The position numbers and the translations under genes were made by a program. A stretch of 64,000 bases of DNA from Oscheius onirici (Eukaryota; Nematoda; Chromadorea; Rhabditida; Rhabditidae), in NCBI GenBank assembly GCA_932521025.1, contig OW051469.1, forward strand, positions 1,438,398 to 1,502,397. Reading direction: 5' to 3'. How positions within the stretch are numbered: the first letter of the stretch is position 1; each line of letters begins with the position of its first letter. The notes below the pieces were generated by a model. It was not told the DNA's origin, searched no databases, and saw nothing but the letters and a program-made list of their open reading frames with translations. This document shows positions 13,238 through 26,078 of this stretch, piece after piece.

Positions 13238-14243
13238 ATCACACAGTCAGAGAGATAGTTTCTTCAGACCGGTAGCCATTGTTTTTTCGAGAGCAATATT
13301 TTTCTTTGTACATAGAGAATAATAATGAAGCTTTTACATTACTTTGGAGATATTGGAGCAATCTGTGAAAGTGGCCAGAGACAGAGTTCAAAGTAAAAAA
13401 TAGAGACCTTCAAAATGGATGTGTGAGAATCACGCTAAAGACTACCGGAAAAAGGCCTACCAAAAAAGGGCTAACGAAAAATGACTTGGAACGACTCTCT
13501 GAAAAGATTGTGGGTGACTTTTTCTTCATAACTTTTGAAAACAAGCAGTTAGGTATGATTTTAAATAAGGGAGCATCAAGTTCATAAAAAGGGGGCCGCC
13601 GCAAATACAAGTCCTTTTTGTTAGCACCATTTCGTTAGCTCCTTTCCGTTAGCCCCTTTTTTGGTAGGTTTTTTTAAATTTACGAATCAGGCAGGCAAAC
13701 CTTGGAAATTAACTCAACGAATAAGTCGACTTCACAATATTGAAACAGATGTTACAGTACACTTTGAAGAAATGAGCTCTTCCAGACTTCTTGATGCCAA
13801 AAGGATCCTCAAGTGTTGTACCAAACACCCCACAAAAGTCAGGCTACTACCTAGTGGCGGATTCACTAGATAGTGGCCCATTGGCCGTCTCAGGTCATCA
13901 AAAAGCACAGGACTAACAAAAAAAGAAAAGTAGAAACTACTGACCTGATTGGAGAGAGCAGAAGCAGACGACCATCAGGAGCAGCAGCAGAAGCGAAGAC
14001 TGCTGGTTTTGTTCTGTCAAGAGCAAACTTGTCGAAACTTGTCAAGTTTATCTCAGAAGCGAAGTATGTCGAACCTTTTATTGCCAAAACTGTAAAAACT
14101 TTGCGATATTTAAAACGTGAAAATTGGCTACAAGAAAAAAAAAATACCATACAATATGTACAAGATCACAAGTTACTAGCGTGAATAAATACAAACTACC
14201 CCTACGTCTGAAGAGACCCATTGTTAGGTAGAGGAAAAGATTC
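13238..14243. other. Intergenic region with an inverted repeat and possible coding remnant
   Basis: The arms near 13456-13478 and 13648-13669 contain CCTACCAAAAAAGGGCTAACG and its approximate reverse complement, giving a foldback of about 214 bp. From about 13690 to 14184 two plus-strand ORFs look somewhat protein-like (a Lys/Arg-rich tail at 13.9-14.18 kb) with possible acceptors at 13689 and 13892. I found no start exon and recognise no family, so no gene is called. Confidence 0.35.
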
Positions 14244-16965
14244 TTATTGAGGAGAGCTTGGAGTCTGTTCCATGGTCAAGGACATGAACTGTTGCGCGAG
14301 GGCAGCAGCCCCGTTTTCCAGAAGCTCCGCGAAGGGAGGATTGGGACCAGTGTGGACTTCCTTGATTGCTTGACTGACGGAGATTGAATAGTCTTGAGCC
14401 TGCTTCCCATCGGCCTTTGAACGGGTCTAGAAATGTCAGACAAACTTGATGTAAGCCTGTCTCTCAGTCTCTCTGTCTCTTACAATTAGTCTCACTCTCT
14501 CACTGTCTCTCACAAGGGAATGTATTTAGTCAAATCCGGGATGTCGGAACGAGCTTGGTACTATTCGAAAGAGCATGAAAAATAATGTTGTTTCCCAGAT
14601 TTTCAGCTGCCGAATTAATTGCTGCTGTCCCCTGGAGCCATTTCAATGTTCAAAATACCATTTTGGTCGCCCAAACAAACTCCAAAATTCAAGTCGAAAA
14701 CGTGTTTTTGGTCCCAAGTGATGTTCTGCAATGTTGTAGAGTATACGTTTCGCTACATTTTTGTAGAACATGCAAAAGCTGTGAAAACACATCTTCAGTT
14801 AAGAACAAAGCTCCCTTCCTTTCCTATTTCTAGCGTTGTTTGGCTCAACTGTTTCCGATCTGGATAACCTACCTCCAGCACATGAATGACTTTCGAATCG
14901 ACTGGAAGCAGTTGAGAAAACGAATCGACGAGACTCCCCTTCCATTCCAGAAGCAAACGTGTCGCTGTGAACTGTCTGAATAACTCTCCATATCTCAAAC
15001 TTTAATGAAAGACTACCTGTTCTCCAGCTGGATAATGAACGGCTGCATAACCAGGACTGGAGCACTGGTTGGTACTTGCTTGGAGGCAAAAACTCGACTA
15101 GATCTCTCCCGGCACATTTCCAGAGCGTAAGCAGATCCATTCACCAAAGGTGGTAGATTTTCTTCAAGAGGACTACGGTGGCAAATAACCGAAAGAAAGT
15201 CAAACCTGTGGCTGCCGGAACGGGTCGAATAAGAACACTGGCAAAGACTCTCTCAAAGCCGTCCTTTATGGCTCGAACGGTACTGGCGTCAGTTGCCACG
15301 ACATACAGTTCCACCTAAATTGAACTTAGCTTTTTTCCAAATATTATATACTGAGCCTACGTTAGATACTCAGTCCGTCAAGCAATTTGGAACCAAAAAG
15401 ACAAAGTGCTTGACTGGGTCTTCTGTATTGTGTTGTGTCTCGCCAACTATGCGGACACCACGACGGACGGACAGACGGACGGACACCATTGCACTTTAGT
15501 AAAGAAAGATTCCACGTTTTCAAGTGACAAGTTGTGCTGCACCCCTCCGGGGCTAAGTGACTTAGTTTTGTCCTTTTCAAAACAGATAACAGTTAACAGT
15601 TCGCTATTTGATCCCTCTCCAGATCAATTAATAGATAAGAGTAGCTTAAATACTGTACACGAAGCAAAAAGATAATCTGGAAGGACTGAAAGTACAGAGA
15701 CAGATCTCTGTCCATCTGTCCCTATGTCCCTCTGTCCCTCTGTTCCTCTGTTTCTAATTGCTCGACACTTTCTCTCTGTCCGCCCTTGCATTCTGCAATG
15801 TGCTCTGCTCTTCCCGGTTTTCTCGTATCCATGCCTGTTCTCCCCTATCCCTGTTCTCCAGCTGTGATATCACCCCGTTGGAGCTAAAGTCATAGTAGAA
15901 ACCCCCTTTCCCGTATTCCTAATCCGCACTTGATTCTCTACTGTCTGGACACTATCCCCAGTCAAAAATAATCAAAGCCCACGCACTTTAGAGCTGCTCT
16001 TTTTCAAGTTCTGCAAATTGCCTTGTCTAAACTTGTTACACTAACTCCTTTCCCCCTTAATTGTGCGCACAAATTGCTCCATTTTGATTGCCAATTAAAG
16101 CTTCGGACAGACACACTAACACACACACACACACAGACCTGGGAGCAATTTAATGTGGATTTTGGGGGTTTACTGTAGGTAAAATTTTGAGCGGGACTTT
16201 GCCTTATTTGAAAAGGTTGCCTCATTTGGAAGGACCGTAAAACGCCGTGCAGCTTGGGCGTAGATTCCGGGGTATATTCCCGTGAGTATTGTTTTTTCGA
16301 TTTTTGCATCTTTCTGTCTTTCCCGCTAGAAAAGTTCACTGTCTTGACCTACCGTTCCATCGTCAGAAAGGAATCCTCTCATGCCGGGGTCCAGGGTCGT
16401 AAGAACTTGTTCAATTCCATGTTTCGTCTTCTCCGCCACGTCGCTGAGCAGCTTACTCTCAGCCACCTTGTTCGTCAGCCAGGATACCAGTCCTCCAGTC
16501 ATGTCTACCCGTCCCTCGGGGCTCTTTTCTTCTTTCTCTTCGCTGCTCGTCGGAAGAACAGCCGGAGAAGTGGGTGGAGAAACTTGTACTGGCTGCGGAG
16601 ACGGAGGAGTCAAGGGAACGTCGGCACTTTTTACAGGTTCTGGAACCGGCGACGGTGACTTTTTCGTCTCAATTGGAGCTGGTGGAAGAGTCACAGAAGC
16701 CGGTGGCGGAGCAAAGTTTGGAGGATTCGGCTTCGGCAAGGGACTTCGCTAAAAATTGCCATCTTACTGTACTTTTTGGCGCCAACCTCTAGAGTAGGGG
16801 GTGTAGGACGAGCAAAGGGATTTCCTGAATTGGTCTGCGAAGCTCCAATGGTCGGATGAAGAACAGGAGGACGAGGAGGAACAATTGAAGTTGGAGGAGG
16901 TCGAGCTGCAAAATCTGATATTGCTGTCGGAGGAGGGATGGGAGATGCTCAAAGGGAATCATTTG
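14244..16965 (-). CDS. PRRC1: PRRC1-like protein (proline-rich, NTPase-like fold)
   Basis: Exons on the minus strand: about 16788-16960, 16353-16748, 15206-15314, 15017-15161, 14873-14974 and 14244-14426, all joining in phase. The first two encode a Pro-rich N-terminus. The second ends with the PRRC1 hallmark around SWLTNKVAESKLLSDVAEKT and VLTTLDPGM. The rest is the C-terminal alpha/beta domain, with ELYVVATDASTVRAIKDGF matching the PRRC1/ITPase-like segment with its conserved ARDAF-type helix, then MQPFIIQLEN and LLLEWKGSL. The C-terminus ends in SSPQ. PRRC1 proteins are cytosolic/Golgi-associated, with roles proposed in PKA regulation and COPII dynamics. Introns as short as 41 and 44 nt are used. 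The exact start is unclear: the Pro-rich frame is closed by a TGA just upstream, so a short first exon lies further up. Confidence 0.8.
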
Positions 16966-17425
16966 TAAAACGGAGCCAAAATCAGATGAAAAACGACAAG
17001 ACATTTCACGCACTTTTGCGTACTGAAATTCGTAGATTTTTCTCTTGGAAATACTGAAGGATTTCACTCTACAGTGCCATTTTGAAGGGAAGAACATATC
17101 CAAACGCTTAAAATAACGAAATTAGCCGGAGATGAACTCCTTTTCGCGGCAAGGACATGCTGGAGAAGCTAATAACCGAACAATTTTGTGCATAGAACAC
17201 AATGTACAAGAAATGACCGAAAAATCAAATTTACGAAGAAAACGCACCTCTAGGTTGACCGTCGCCCATTTTGTGAGGTTAGAAGAGCTCAAGTTGAGTA
17301 GACGGAGACCCAGCAAATATTTGTGCTTTCACGCGAAACTGCGTATGCCTCATCTTGCGTATCCAGAGCTTTTGAATAGAAAGCCTTCATTTCCTCGGTC
17401 TTATTACAATAAAAAGGGGATAAAA

Positions 17426-18080
17426 TTAGTTGGAAAGGGCAGTATGAGCGGCAATCCACGAGACCATAAAGGCAGCAGAACCTTCCATGATTCCTTCTTG
17501 ATTCAGCGTCCAAATTCCGCCGAGGTCTTCGACGTCAATCTGGAAAAAAATTGATGAAACTTTTGATGATTTTCTTATTTTTACGCTTTTTAACAACGTT
17601 TGTTGGACTTGTCGTGAAAACAAGCCTTTGGAAGCAAAAAAGGCGAAAAGTTGACAATTTTAGCTCAAACCGACTCATTCTATGAAAACGTAAGCTTTCT
17701 GCTGGGAAAAATAGCGAAAGCGGTCAAAAAACTAACCTTTTGAATCCGAGAAACGTATACTTTGATTGCTTTGAGGCACAGAAGAAAGTACAAGATGATA
17801 GCCCAGAACCCGGTCACGTGGCTTATTCCTACGAGCAGGCCATAGAAAACGGAGAAGATCTGCAAAAAAAAGATTTTTGAGCGAAAAGAACTTGGTTCCT
17901 ACCTGACGGCCCCAGTATATGACATCAAGGAGCTCGTCCGTGCTGTTCCAAGTGGATCCGGGCGTCAGTGATCGGGTAATCTGAAAATTCAAGCCATTTT
18001 AGGCTCAATATTACCCATTCGAGAGTGTTTTTCTTGCCGTTTTCAGTCTCTTCCGTTGCAGAATTCTTCACAGTCGTCAT
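17426..18080 (-). CDS. RAB5IF: RAB5IF/OPTI-like membrane protein of the ER translocon
   Basis: Four exons: 18015-18080, 17903-17980, 17736-17859 and 17426-17539. The protein starts MTTVKNSATEET, continues with the diagnostic DELLDVIYWGRQIFSVFYG, two hydrophobic segments, then VEDLGGIWTLNQEG and a last hydrophobic stretch ending HTALSN. This matches human RAB5IF/C20orf24 closely in motif order (DEFLDVIYWFRQ, then EYGGTWELTKEG, then FALFMVIWI). In vertebrates the protein partners TMCO1/CCDC47-type multipass translocon factors at the ER. The ATG lies immediately after CTTTCAG, which looks like a spliced-leader acceptor. The gene sits between PLD and PRRC1 on the same strand, about 640 bp after the PLD stop. 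Confidence 0.9.
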
Positions 18081-18719
18081 CTGAAAGCTAATGATAAGTA
18101 AACTAGAGGAAGGAAAGAATAAGGATTTATATGGATTTCGCTGGCAATTTTCTCAAACACAGTGCAATAAAGCTGTAAAAACTATTAGTTTTCAATGTTT
18201 TTGTCGTCAAGTAGAGAGAAAAATGCGGAGGAACAAGGCAAAAACGTGAAAACCGGAAATTGCTGACGAGTACGCAAAAGTGCGTCGCGGCGGTCTACCG
18301 TAATCAGTGCGCGGCAAGATTAGGCGCTAATTTGAACTGATAAAATTCAATTTTCCATCATTATTTTTGGTGTTCATGTTAAAACTAACCTTTTCTCTTT
18401 ACCGCCTAAAATAACCGAAAAAGACAATAAAATGACTATTTATTAAGAAAAAAGGGTTCGTTTCAAACAGCTCGTGTGTTTAGAGATTCAAAAAAAAAGA
18501 ACTCTCATGGGATCAAACTTCTCAATCTGTTTCTCATTTACCTCTAGAAATACAATTTGCAAAAAATACTGAATATACACGAGTGACTAATAAAATTGGG
18601 GTAAAAGCACCGGTTGAAGCTGAATGGATCACGTTGGTTGCACCTGGTCCTGTGAAAAAACAAAGGCAAGAAAAGATAATACTGTGCGCAAAAAAAATTG
18701 GGGAAAGACTAGGCTGTTT
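18081..18719. other. Spacer between PLD stop and RAB5IF start
   Basis: No exon is supported. The stretch is A/T-rich, likely PLD 3' UTR plus intercistronic DNA, and ends (minus direction) at the TTTCAG in front of the RAB5IF ATG. Confidence 0.5.
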
Positions 18720-21700
18720 TTAGGTAAAAATGGTACTGGGAACGAGGCCCTCCTTTGAAGCCATTCCCGGCGTCAGGACGGCTTTGGAGAGGAAGTTTAG
18801 CGGGAATTCAACGAGAGTTCCTGAATTTTTGGGCTTTTTCCAAGGAAATGGCAAAAAAACCTCGTAAATCGCGTAATCGTTCCTCAGCTTGAGGTGGCTG
18901 ATATTCGGCTAGCGGCATTTGAGACGTCCACATCTTGTACTCTTCAAATGTTTCCACGTTGTCCGTAGGATAGGCTCGGAAGACCTGGAAATTGAGTAAA
19001 TAGTTCACGAGACATCAATTCAAGACATTGTTGGAAAGGTGGGAAACTACAGTAACCAAAAAAGAACCTACCTCTTCATAAATCCTCGTATTTGTCCTGG
19101 CTGTCGCCTGCCAAATATCGACGAAAAATTCATCGGCCACGGGATCGTCACACGTCACCTCGTAACGGAATTTGACCGGTCTCCGCTCATTCGGTAGCAA
19201 TCCGAGATGTTCTTTCATACATCGAAGACGGAGACTTTTCGCAAATTTGCCGGCCTGATAGGGCTTTCCGTCCATTGTGCTCTTTTCATGCTGGAGATCT
19301 TGGAAGAGGAGGCAGACTTCCGAATCGCGATTTCCTACCTAAATTTGGTTTTCTTTCAATTTTGTTTAGCAAAAAAGCCTACCTGTGATCGATCGTTGAT
19401 ATTGGCCGAACCAATAATGACGTACTCGTCATCGACAATGATCAGCTTGCAGTGAATGTAGATCAGTTCCGTTACGAGCTTTCCGCAGAGAATATCATGC
19501 GTGCGAAGAGAGCCAATGTGCAGATATTCGAAGGGGTCCGGAACTACCTGAAAACAGCGTAGTTGGTAAGAGTGGCATTTTGAGCTGAAATAGCCATTTT
19601 CTTAATTTTTTGTCTGGTCTATCTGGTTCACAAAGTTTGAGTGAAAACTCGAATTCAGAAGCTTGTTCTACGAAATAAGTGGGACTTTTAAATCTTTCGA
19701 AATTTCTCTCAATATATTTTAGTGCCAATTTGTTAGAAAAATACAGGCGACTCTAATATTTTTAGCTCATTGAGTGGGGGAAGAAATTGGTGAAAAAATG
19801 GCAAAACTGGGTTTTTGAGAAAGTTTTTAAATGAACAATGCAGTCTATGCATCTAGTACCGTGTTTTGGCATGGGAACACTTACCGCCTGAAGACGCTGT
19901 ACCAGCGAATTAGGGCCTCTGCTTAGCGACTGGTACGTCCAGTGAAGAACGGCTTGAAGGGACGATCCGCCGGGAGCTCCGACGTCTCCTTCGAATCCAG
20001 GAAGCAGTGGAATCATGATGTAGACGCGATATTTAGCCTTTTCTCTATAATTTCACTTTTTTTGCGTTAAAAAGGGTTCCTACTTGTAAGCACGAATAAT
20101 CCTATTGCAAATGACTTTGCAGATTTCGTTCATGACTTCTGGCACGTCGATGAGCGAGACGAAAAACTGATTTTCAATGTAGAGATAGTGCTTCGAATTG
20201 GCGATCAGGGAGAGGTAGGCCATTTGGATGGAGTCTTCCGTCTGATTGATTAGGCCGGACCAGTGGGACAGCGAACGTAACACCTGTAATTTCAATTTTT
20301 AAGTAAAAAAAAGTCTAAAAATACCTGAACATTGACGGCTTCGCTCAGCGGCGGACTGCGGAACATCCGAGGAACTTTGAGATTTTCGTACGATTTCGGC
20401 AGCAGGAAAGGATAATTCGTGTCGTCCTAAAATACGGTAAAATGGTTTAAAAAGGGGTAACAACCTTCAACTTCTCCGTTTTTGTGGCATTCCAGCGCTG
20501 AATGAAATGCCGGGCCACATCTCTGGCAGGCACTCCATAGGTGACCGAATGGATGTCGTGCCAGGGCATTCTGGGCGTGATTCCTCGATCAACGAAGTCT
20601 GCAAAAAAAGACTGATTAATGAAACTGGTAATTTTCAACAACCACTCATTTATCGGGCATTTCGAAAATTTTGGCCTTTTCCCATATTTATTGTTCCTTC
20701 CACTGGGGAATTTTCTTGTTTTCGAGTTCGATGTTTCATAAAACCTGTTGCTCGTCACGAAACGAGCAAAACAAAGCGGTGTGACTAAGATTGACCGTTT
20801 CCGAATGCTACGCTGGCTCGATTCCACGTCTGTCTGTATCTCACAGAAAAAGCTGAGAGAACACGTTTTGCAACAAATTCCGCACCTACCATGAAAAGGC
20901 ATGTTGACCTCGACGAAATCTTTGTGAATATAGTTGACGTAATCTTTTCCTATCCAAAGTTTCGTCCCGCCGTCTACGTCCTCTTCTGGCACCATTGACT
21001 GCAGTCGCAGCCATTCGAGCTCGTATCCGGCCATGACTTCGTCGTTGTCCAGCACCTGCTTCCATTTTCTCTTCGCCCTGTTGCTCTTCCAGTTCGAGAC
21101 GGCCCGCGAGACGCGACTCTCCTTCCGGTTCATCGGCGGCGTCTGGGCACGGTGTTTCTCTCGCTGAACGGCCCCGCTGGCAACGTATTCCTTGTATTTT
21201 TCGGCCGCCGTCGCCAGATCCATGCCACTTTTGGCGGCTTTTTCGAACATTGACGGAGCCGGTCCGGCGCGATCCAGCATTTCCATTGGCAGCTTGCGCG
21301 GCATCGACGACGACTGAAAACAAGTTTTTATCGATAAATCAGAAATTTATTATAGCCAGGAAACTGAATACTTTTGGCTGAAGAATATTCTGCCCATATG
21401 CTGACTAAAAAAAAACCGTACTTTTCTCTTATTGGCATCTTCGGCCTCTTTCACCACCCGAAACAGACTCGTCGCCCTCTTCGCCCCTGTCGTCGGCGTC
21501 GGTACGGATGCTTGTGTTTTATAATCGGCTCTTTCACGCTCCGGCATCGGCGAACTGTGCCGTTCTTTCGTTATTTTGGCTGCTAGTGGCGTGGCTAAAG
21601 TTTGTATTTTCATCTAAACAAAAAAAAAGCTAACCTTTCTTCCATATCCTGACACGGACATTGCCGGTCTCCTTGTCCGTATAGACGGCTTCCTCCTCGC

Positions 21701-24700
21701 CCTCGGGAATTTCTCTCAGGATGTGCGAATCGACCTCGTCTTCTCCGTCCTCTCCGACGTTTATTGTTGTCACGTGGCGAATTGCCGTCGGATCTGCAGA
21801 AATGTTGGGTTTTCAAGGAAAAATAACCTATAAAAACAAACAAAAAAACTTCTTGCGAGATCGTTCCACCATTTTTAGTAAAACTGGCCGTTAAAAAAGA
21901 AAATTGTACCTGTCCTTGTTGAACTGCCACTATCTCCCGCTGCCGGATTCCCAATATTCTCTTCGCCTCTCGGCACGACAATTTCGTCTTCTTCCAGTCC
22001 CAGAGGTCCTAGCGTCAGGGGAGCCTTGACCAGCGCCCGAAGACCCGTAGCCTGAAAAATTATTTTATTCGAAAATACAAACAAGTACCAGCGAATGATC
22101 CTGAAGAGCATGCTGGCCAGCAAATTGTACTGAGCCTAGATCCGTCAGGAGGTGATGTTCGTCATCCCACCGCCCAAAACATAGGTCGACGCCTCCAACG
22201 AACGAAATAAGCTGGTCAATTACGATCAGTTTTTCGTGATGAGCCCAGAAAAACGTCCCTATCGTCATCGAGTGATCCGGGTGGCGCATGACGCGAATAT
22301 TCGGATGTAGGCCTTGTAGCGTTCTCTTTGTGTAGATGCTGTTTAGTCCCAGAGCCATTTCCATCTCCTTGTACAGCAGAATAAAGATCTTGACACCTTG
22401 TTCGGCTTTGCGCTGAAGAATCTGGTCAAGACGCCATTTTGTGCCGGCCAGAGCTGGTCGTTTCATGTAAATCTCGGGACTGAGCCACCAGTCGGCGATG
22501 AAGATTTCCTCGCGAGCAAGTTCCATCATATCGGCGGCGAAGGACATGTATTCGCGGGCGTCGACGAACCTGAAAGCACAATTGTTACTAGATGCAACTG
22601 GCGGCAGTCTACGCTATTTTACTACTACGTTTTGACTGTTTGAACCTTTAGAAAGAAATACTTACCACTTTCCGTAAGAATTTTCTCGTACAGGAAACGA
22701 CGATGCAAATCGATGCGGCTGAATCCAAATATTGCCCATCTGTGAGGCCATCGACTGCTCAATAATCTGCTTCCAGAGCGTCGTGTCCTGTATTCTTCGG
22801 CACTTTAGATGCAATTCACTGAAATTTTAGCGGTTTTTTTAACCAAAAATGGGCCTACTGTTGAGCATTCGTGATTATGAGTCCGGTTGGAATGCCTTCG
22901 GCTTCCCGACCTCCAGCCGCCACTTTAAAATCCTTGTCCATCAGGAGAACCATGCGAATCTGCTCCGTCCGATGATCCATGTAGGCGACGAAGGAATCCC
23001 GCACCATCAGCCATCTTTTGCTCCAGGGAACCAGATAGCGGACGCAGAACTGTCGGCAGCCGAGAAAGACTCGCGATCCACCGGGCCTCTTCTTGACGAA
23101 GCCCTCGGTATGTTTTCCACCGAGGTCGTTGACGAAGGAGAAGCGACTGATTTCGAGAAATTCGGCCTGAAATTGGATTTTTAGTAAATGATTTGGCTGA
23201 AGAAAAACGAATGGCCGTATTCAATAGCTTTTCGTTATGAGACACATTTGGTTTACAAGAATTGGATATTCAGCCAAGATACGCAGTCAAATTAATTATT
23301 CAGCTCGGCAACTTCGCTGAGTATCAAACGTTACGGTCCGATCGAAAAATATTCGAAAAACAGAAATCATACCGTCTCGTGATGATTTCTGTTGATCGGA
23401 ATATGGAGCAGCATCTGCAGCCAATTTTCCAGCTGTTCCTTTCTCGATTCGATATCGGTCACCATGTAGTCGGGAAGGCGAGGAAATGACGGCAGCGTGT
23501 GCTTTTTCCTCGTTCGCGTCTTCGGCTTCTTCGTATTTTCCTGCAATTGTTGTATTTTTTAAGTATTTCAGACACAGGTTGTAGTATCACGACGACATTT
23601 CAAGGAGTGAAGCCAATCATTTTGTTCAGATTATTGCCAATTAGATAGAGAGAGAGAAAGAGGACAACAATCATGCTAGAAAGTTAGATAGAAAATGGAA
23701 TTAGAGAGTGAAAGATGGACATGCGGTTATATTCGGAAGCGGATAATATACCGGGAGTAGGAGATTTCGAGCATCGCTCTCGTGCCACATCCCTTCCTGT
23801 GAAAAAATTGTCGTTTGAGAATTAAAAAAAAAGAGGAGAAGTTTCCATGCTACTACTTTTTGCCGAAAAATGATGAAAATGGTACCTCTTCGGCTTCTGG
23901 CCTTTCCTCCTCCACAGAAACCACATTTCGGCCGGTTCGTTTGGCAGGAGGTTCTACGGTTTGTGTGGTTGTGCCGGTTGACGATTCTCGGAGGATTCCG
24001 GCTGAAAATTAACTGTTTACGGCTATAGTTACAGTAATCTATTTTTGGGTTGATGTCGTCGCTGTTTTCAAGCAAGGAAAAGCTTGAATTTTTACACTGC
24101 GGTAATTTGAAATTTCGGCTTTAAAAAAACTCACACTGAACAGCCTCGTCCATACTGATCCTCTGCGTCTGAACTTCATCCTCTTCCGGAGGCGTCAATG
24201 GGCTTTCTGTCAGAGCTAGAGGTGCAACCGTCCCGTTCTGTGAGTGACGCGATTTCTCTCCAGTCCCGTCTAAATTGTCTGCCTCTCGTTTTAGAAGCTG
24301 CATCTGCATTTTAGCTTTAAAAAAAACCAAAAAACGAGACAAACCTTTGTAGTCTTCTTTCGATGTTGTTTCTTGTAATAGGGGCAGTCCTCCTTGTGAT
24401 CAGACATGATGTCGACACCCATTCCTTCAAGAAACGAATCCACGCGCTCTTGGGCTCTAAATTTCGTGGTTTTTCTTATAATGAGGTTTGAAAAGGACAT
24501 AAAAGCCGACGGCAATATTGCTTAGTGCTCGAAATCATGCAACAACAGCTCAATCCGTTACATCCACACACACGCACATTTTACAAGGCAAAAATCGGAC
24601 GACAAAAACTTTCTCTAATATATGGCTTGTTATTCACACACGAAACTTACTCGACAACTTTCGGATGACCGCGTAATCTGAAGACAGAGAAAAATGTCAA

Positions 24701-26078
24701 GCGGGTTAGTCTTGGTGTAAAAGAAAATCAGTGAAAGAGAGTTCAAAATCAGGCACGACAGGCTGTTAATCGTCAATTTTTCACATTTTTCTGAATATTA
24801 TTTTAGACCCGGAAACGAAAGAAGGGTCAAACAAACCTTCTGACTGGCGCTCGTATCCTCTCGGCTGCCCTGTGAGCCATCAGACGGTTGTTCAGCAGCG
24901 TAAAGTCCTTGTAATTGCGAATGACGCTCCATTTGAATTTGCCGTGCTCCAACTCGATGGTATATCTGTAAACTTGAGTTGAGATTGAACGCATTTCGTT
25001 TTTGTCTGTTGATTTTGTATCAGGATTTGAAAAGTGCGTGTTTTGTTACGTAAACGGCTTTCTACGACAGAAAATGGGTTGCAGTCGCAGTCAAGACAAT
25101 TAGACAGCTATCTCTTGTTAGCCATAAACAAGACAGTTTGGCATCGATAATGTTGTGGCTGCAGTTTAGAAAGTTAGGCAGCAACAAATTATAGTTTTGG
25201 CCAAATAATAGTTCCAGCCAAGACAGTTACACAGCAATCTCTTTTTGGGGCGCAAACAAAATTTTGACAAACCAACTATTTTGTTCGTCTGCGACCGCAG
25301 TCAAGACAGTTAGACAGTCATTTCGTTGTAGCCGTAAATGAAAAGGTAGACAACCGAATCGAGTGATAAAAAAAAAACTAACCGCAGACAAGGCAATTAG
25401 TCAGCTATTTCACTCTAGCCACAGTTAAAACAGTTAGACAGCCATATTGTATTATTGTAGCCAGAGCCATGACAGTTCTAACGAAAAAGTGCTTACTTGA
25501 GTGTATTGATAAAATGAATGCCGCTGTCCGTGTTTTTTTCCACTTTGATGATTTTGGCGTTGACGGGAACTCCTGGAATCCAGTAGCCGCGCTTCCGTGC
25601 TTCTGCCTGCGTCTCGTAGATTGACGTGTACGGAATAATTCCTAAATTTCAATATTTTACAAAAAATGCAAAAGCAAACCTTTCTTTCCGGGAGTTCCTG
25701 GCAAACTTTTGGACAGGGCAACGGCGATACAATCGCAATACTGGATCTCGTCATCGTCTGAGCTGTCGGATTCTTCCTCTTCCTCCTCCTCATCGTATTT
25801 GAGCGAATCCGGAGAGGACACCTGGAAATTGGTTGATAAATATAACACTTCCTGGTAATTTTACGGAATTGCGGCAAAAAGGAGCAAAATGATAGCTTAT
25901 ACGACCGATATTACGAGTCTGGACCAGCTGTGGAGGCCGTCATTTCGACAAAGTGTTAATAAAATACCTCATTGACTTCTATCGTCTTTCCTACGGCGGG
26001 AGCTCCGTCTTCTAGCTTCAGGGAAGACGGCGGCGGCTGCTGGGATGACTGTGAGGCTGCCGGCGCCAGGCCGTTCAT
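18720..26078 (-). CDS. pld-1: Phospholipase D with PX and PH domains
   Basis: About 24 exons in phase from ATG 26078 (directly behind TTTCCAG) to the stop at 18720-18722. Order: a Ser/Pro and acidic N-terminus (25968-26078, 25680-25821), PX domain (25497-25641, 24837-24965, 24661-24687, continuing in 23373-23540), Ser/Thr-rich linkers (24345-24456, 24135-~24310, ~23885-24010), PH domain (22859-23166), catalytic half 1 in 22089-22569 with [20 protein letters not shown] (first HKD), a long insert (about 20890-22051), then catalytic half 2 with IENQFFVSL (20083-20284) and [20 protein letters not shown] (19380-19551, second HKD). The last exons give [12 protein letters not shown] and the conserved [11 protein letters not shown] end. 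It hydrolyses phosphatidylcholine to phosphatidic acid at membranes. Both HKD motifs are intact, so it should be active. Confidence 0.93.
24966..25496. repeat. Degenerate minisatellite in a PLD intron
   Basis: A unit of roughly 60 bp recurs about six times with drift. It is built around GTCAAGACAGTTAGACAG followed by a T-rich half containing TTGTAGCC and AAACAA. It fills the intron between the third and fourth PLD exons. The same core, CGACAGTTAGGCAG, recurs near 59525-59720 downstream of WBP11. Confidence 0.6.

Noticed and set aside
13661-14184. Two plus-strand ORFs with some protein-like composition
   Set aside because: A faint resemblance of the first to HPr-like folds is not convincing; no start exon or conserved active-site motif could be found.
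16254-16752. Plus-strand ORFs of 123 and 134 codons
   Set aside because: Shadows of the Pro-rich PRRC1 exon on the opposite strand.
20447-21304. 285-codon minus-strand ORF
   Set aside because: It reads through a PLD intron; only parts (about 20890-21304 and 20464-20598) are true PLD exons.
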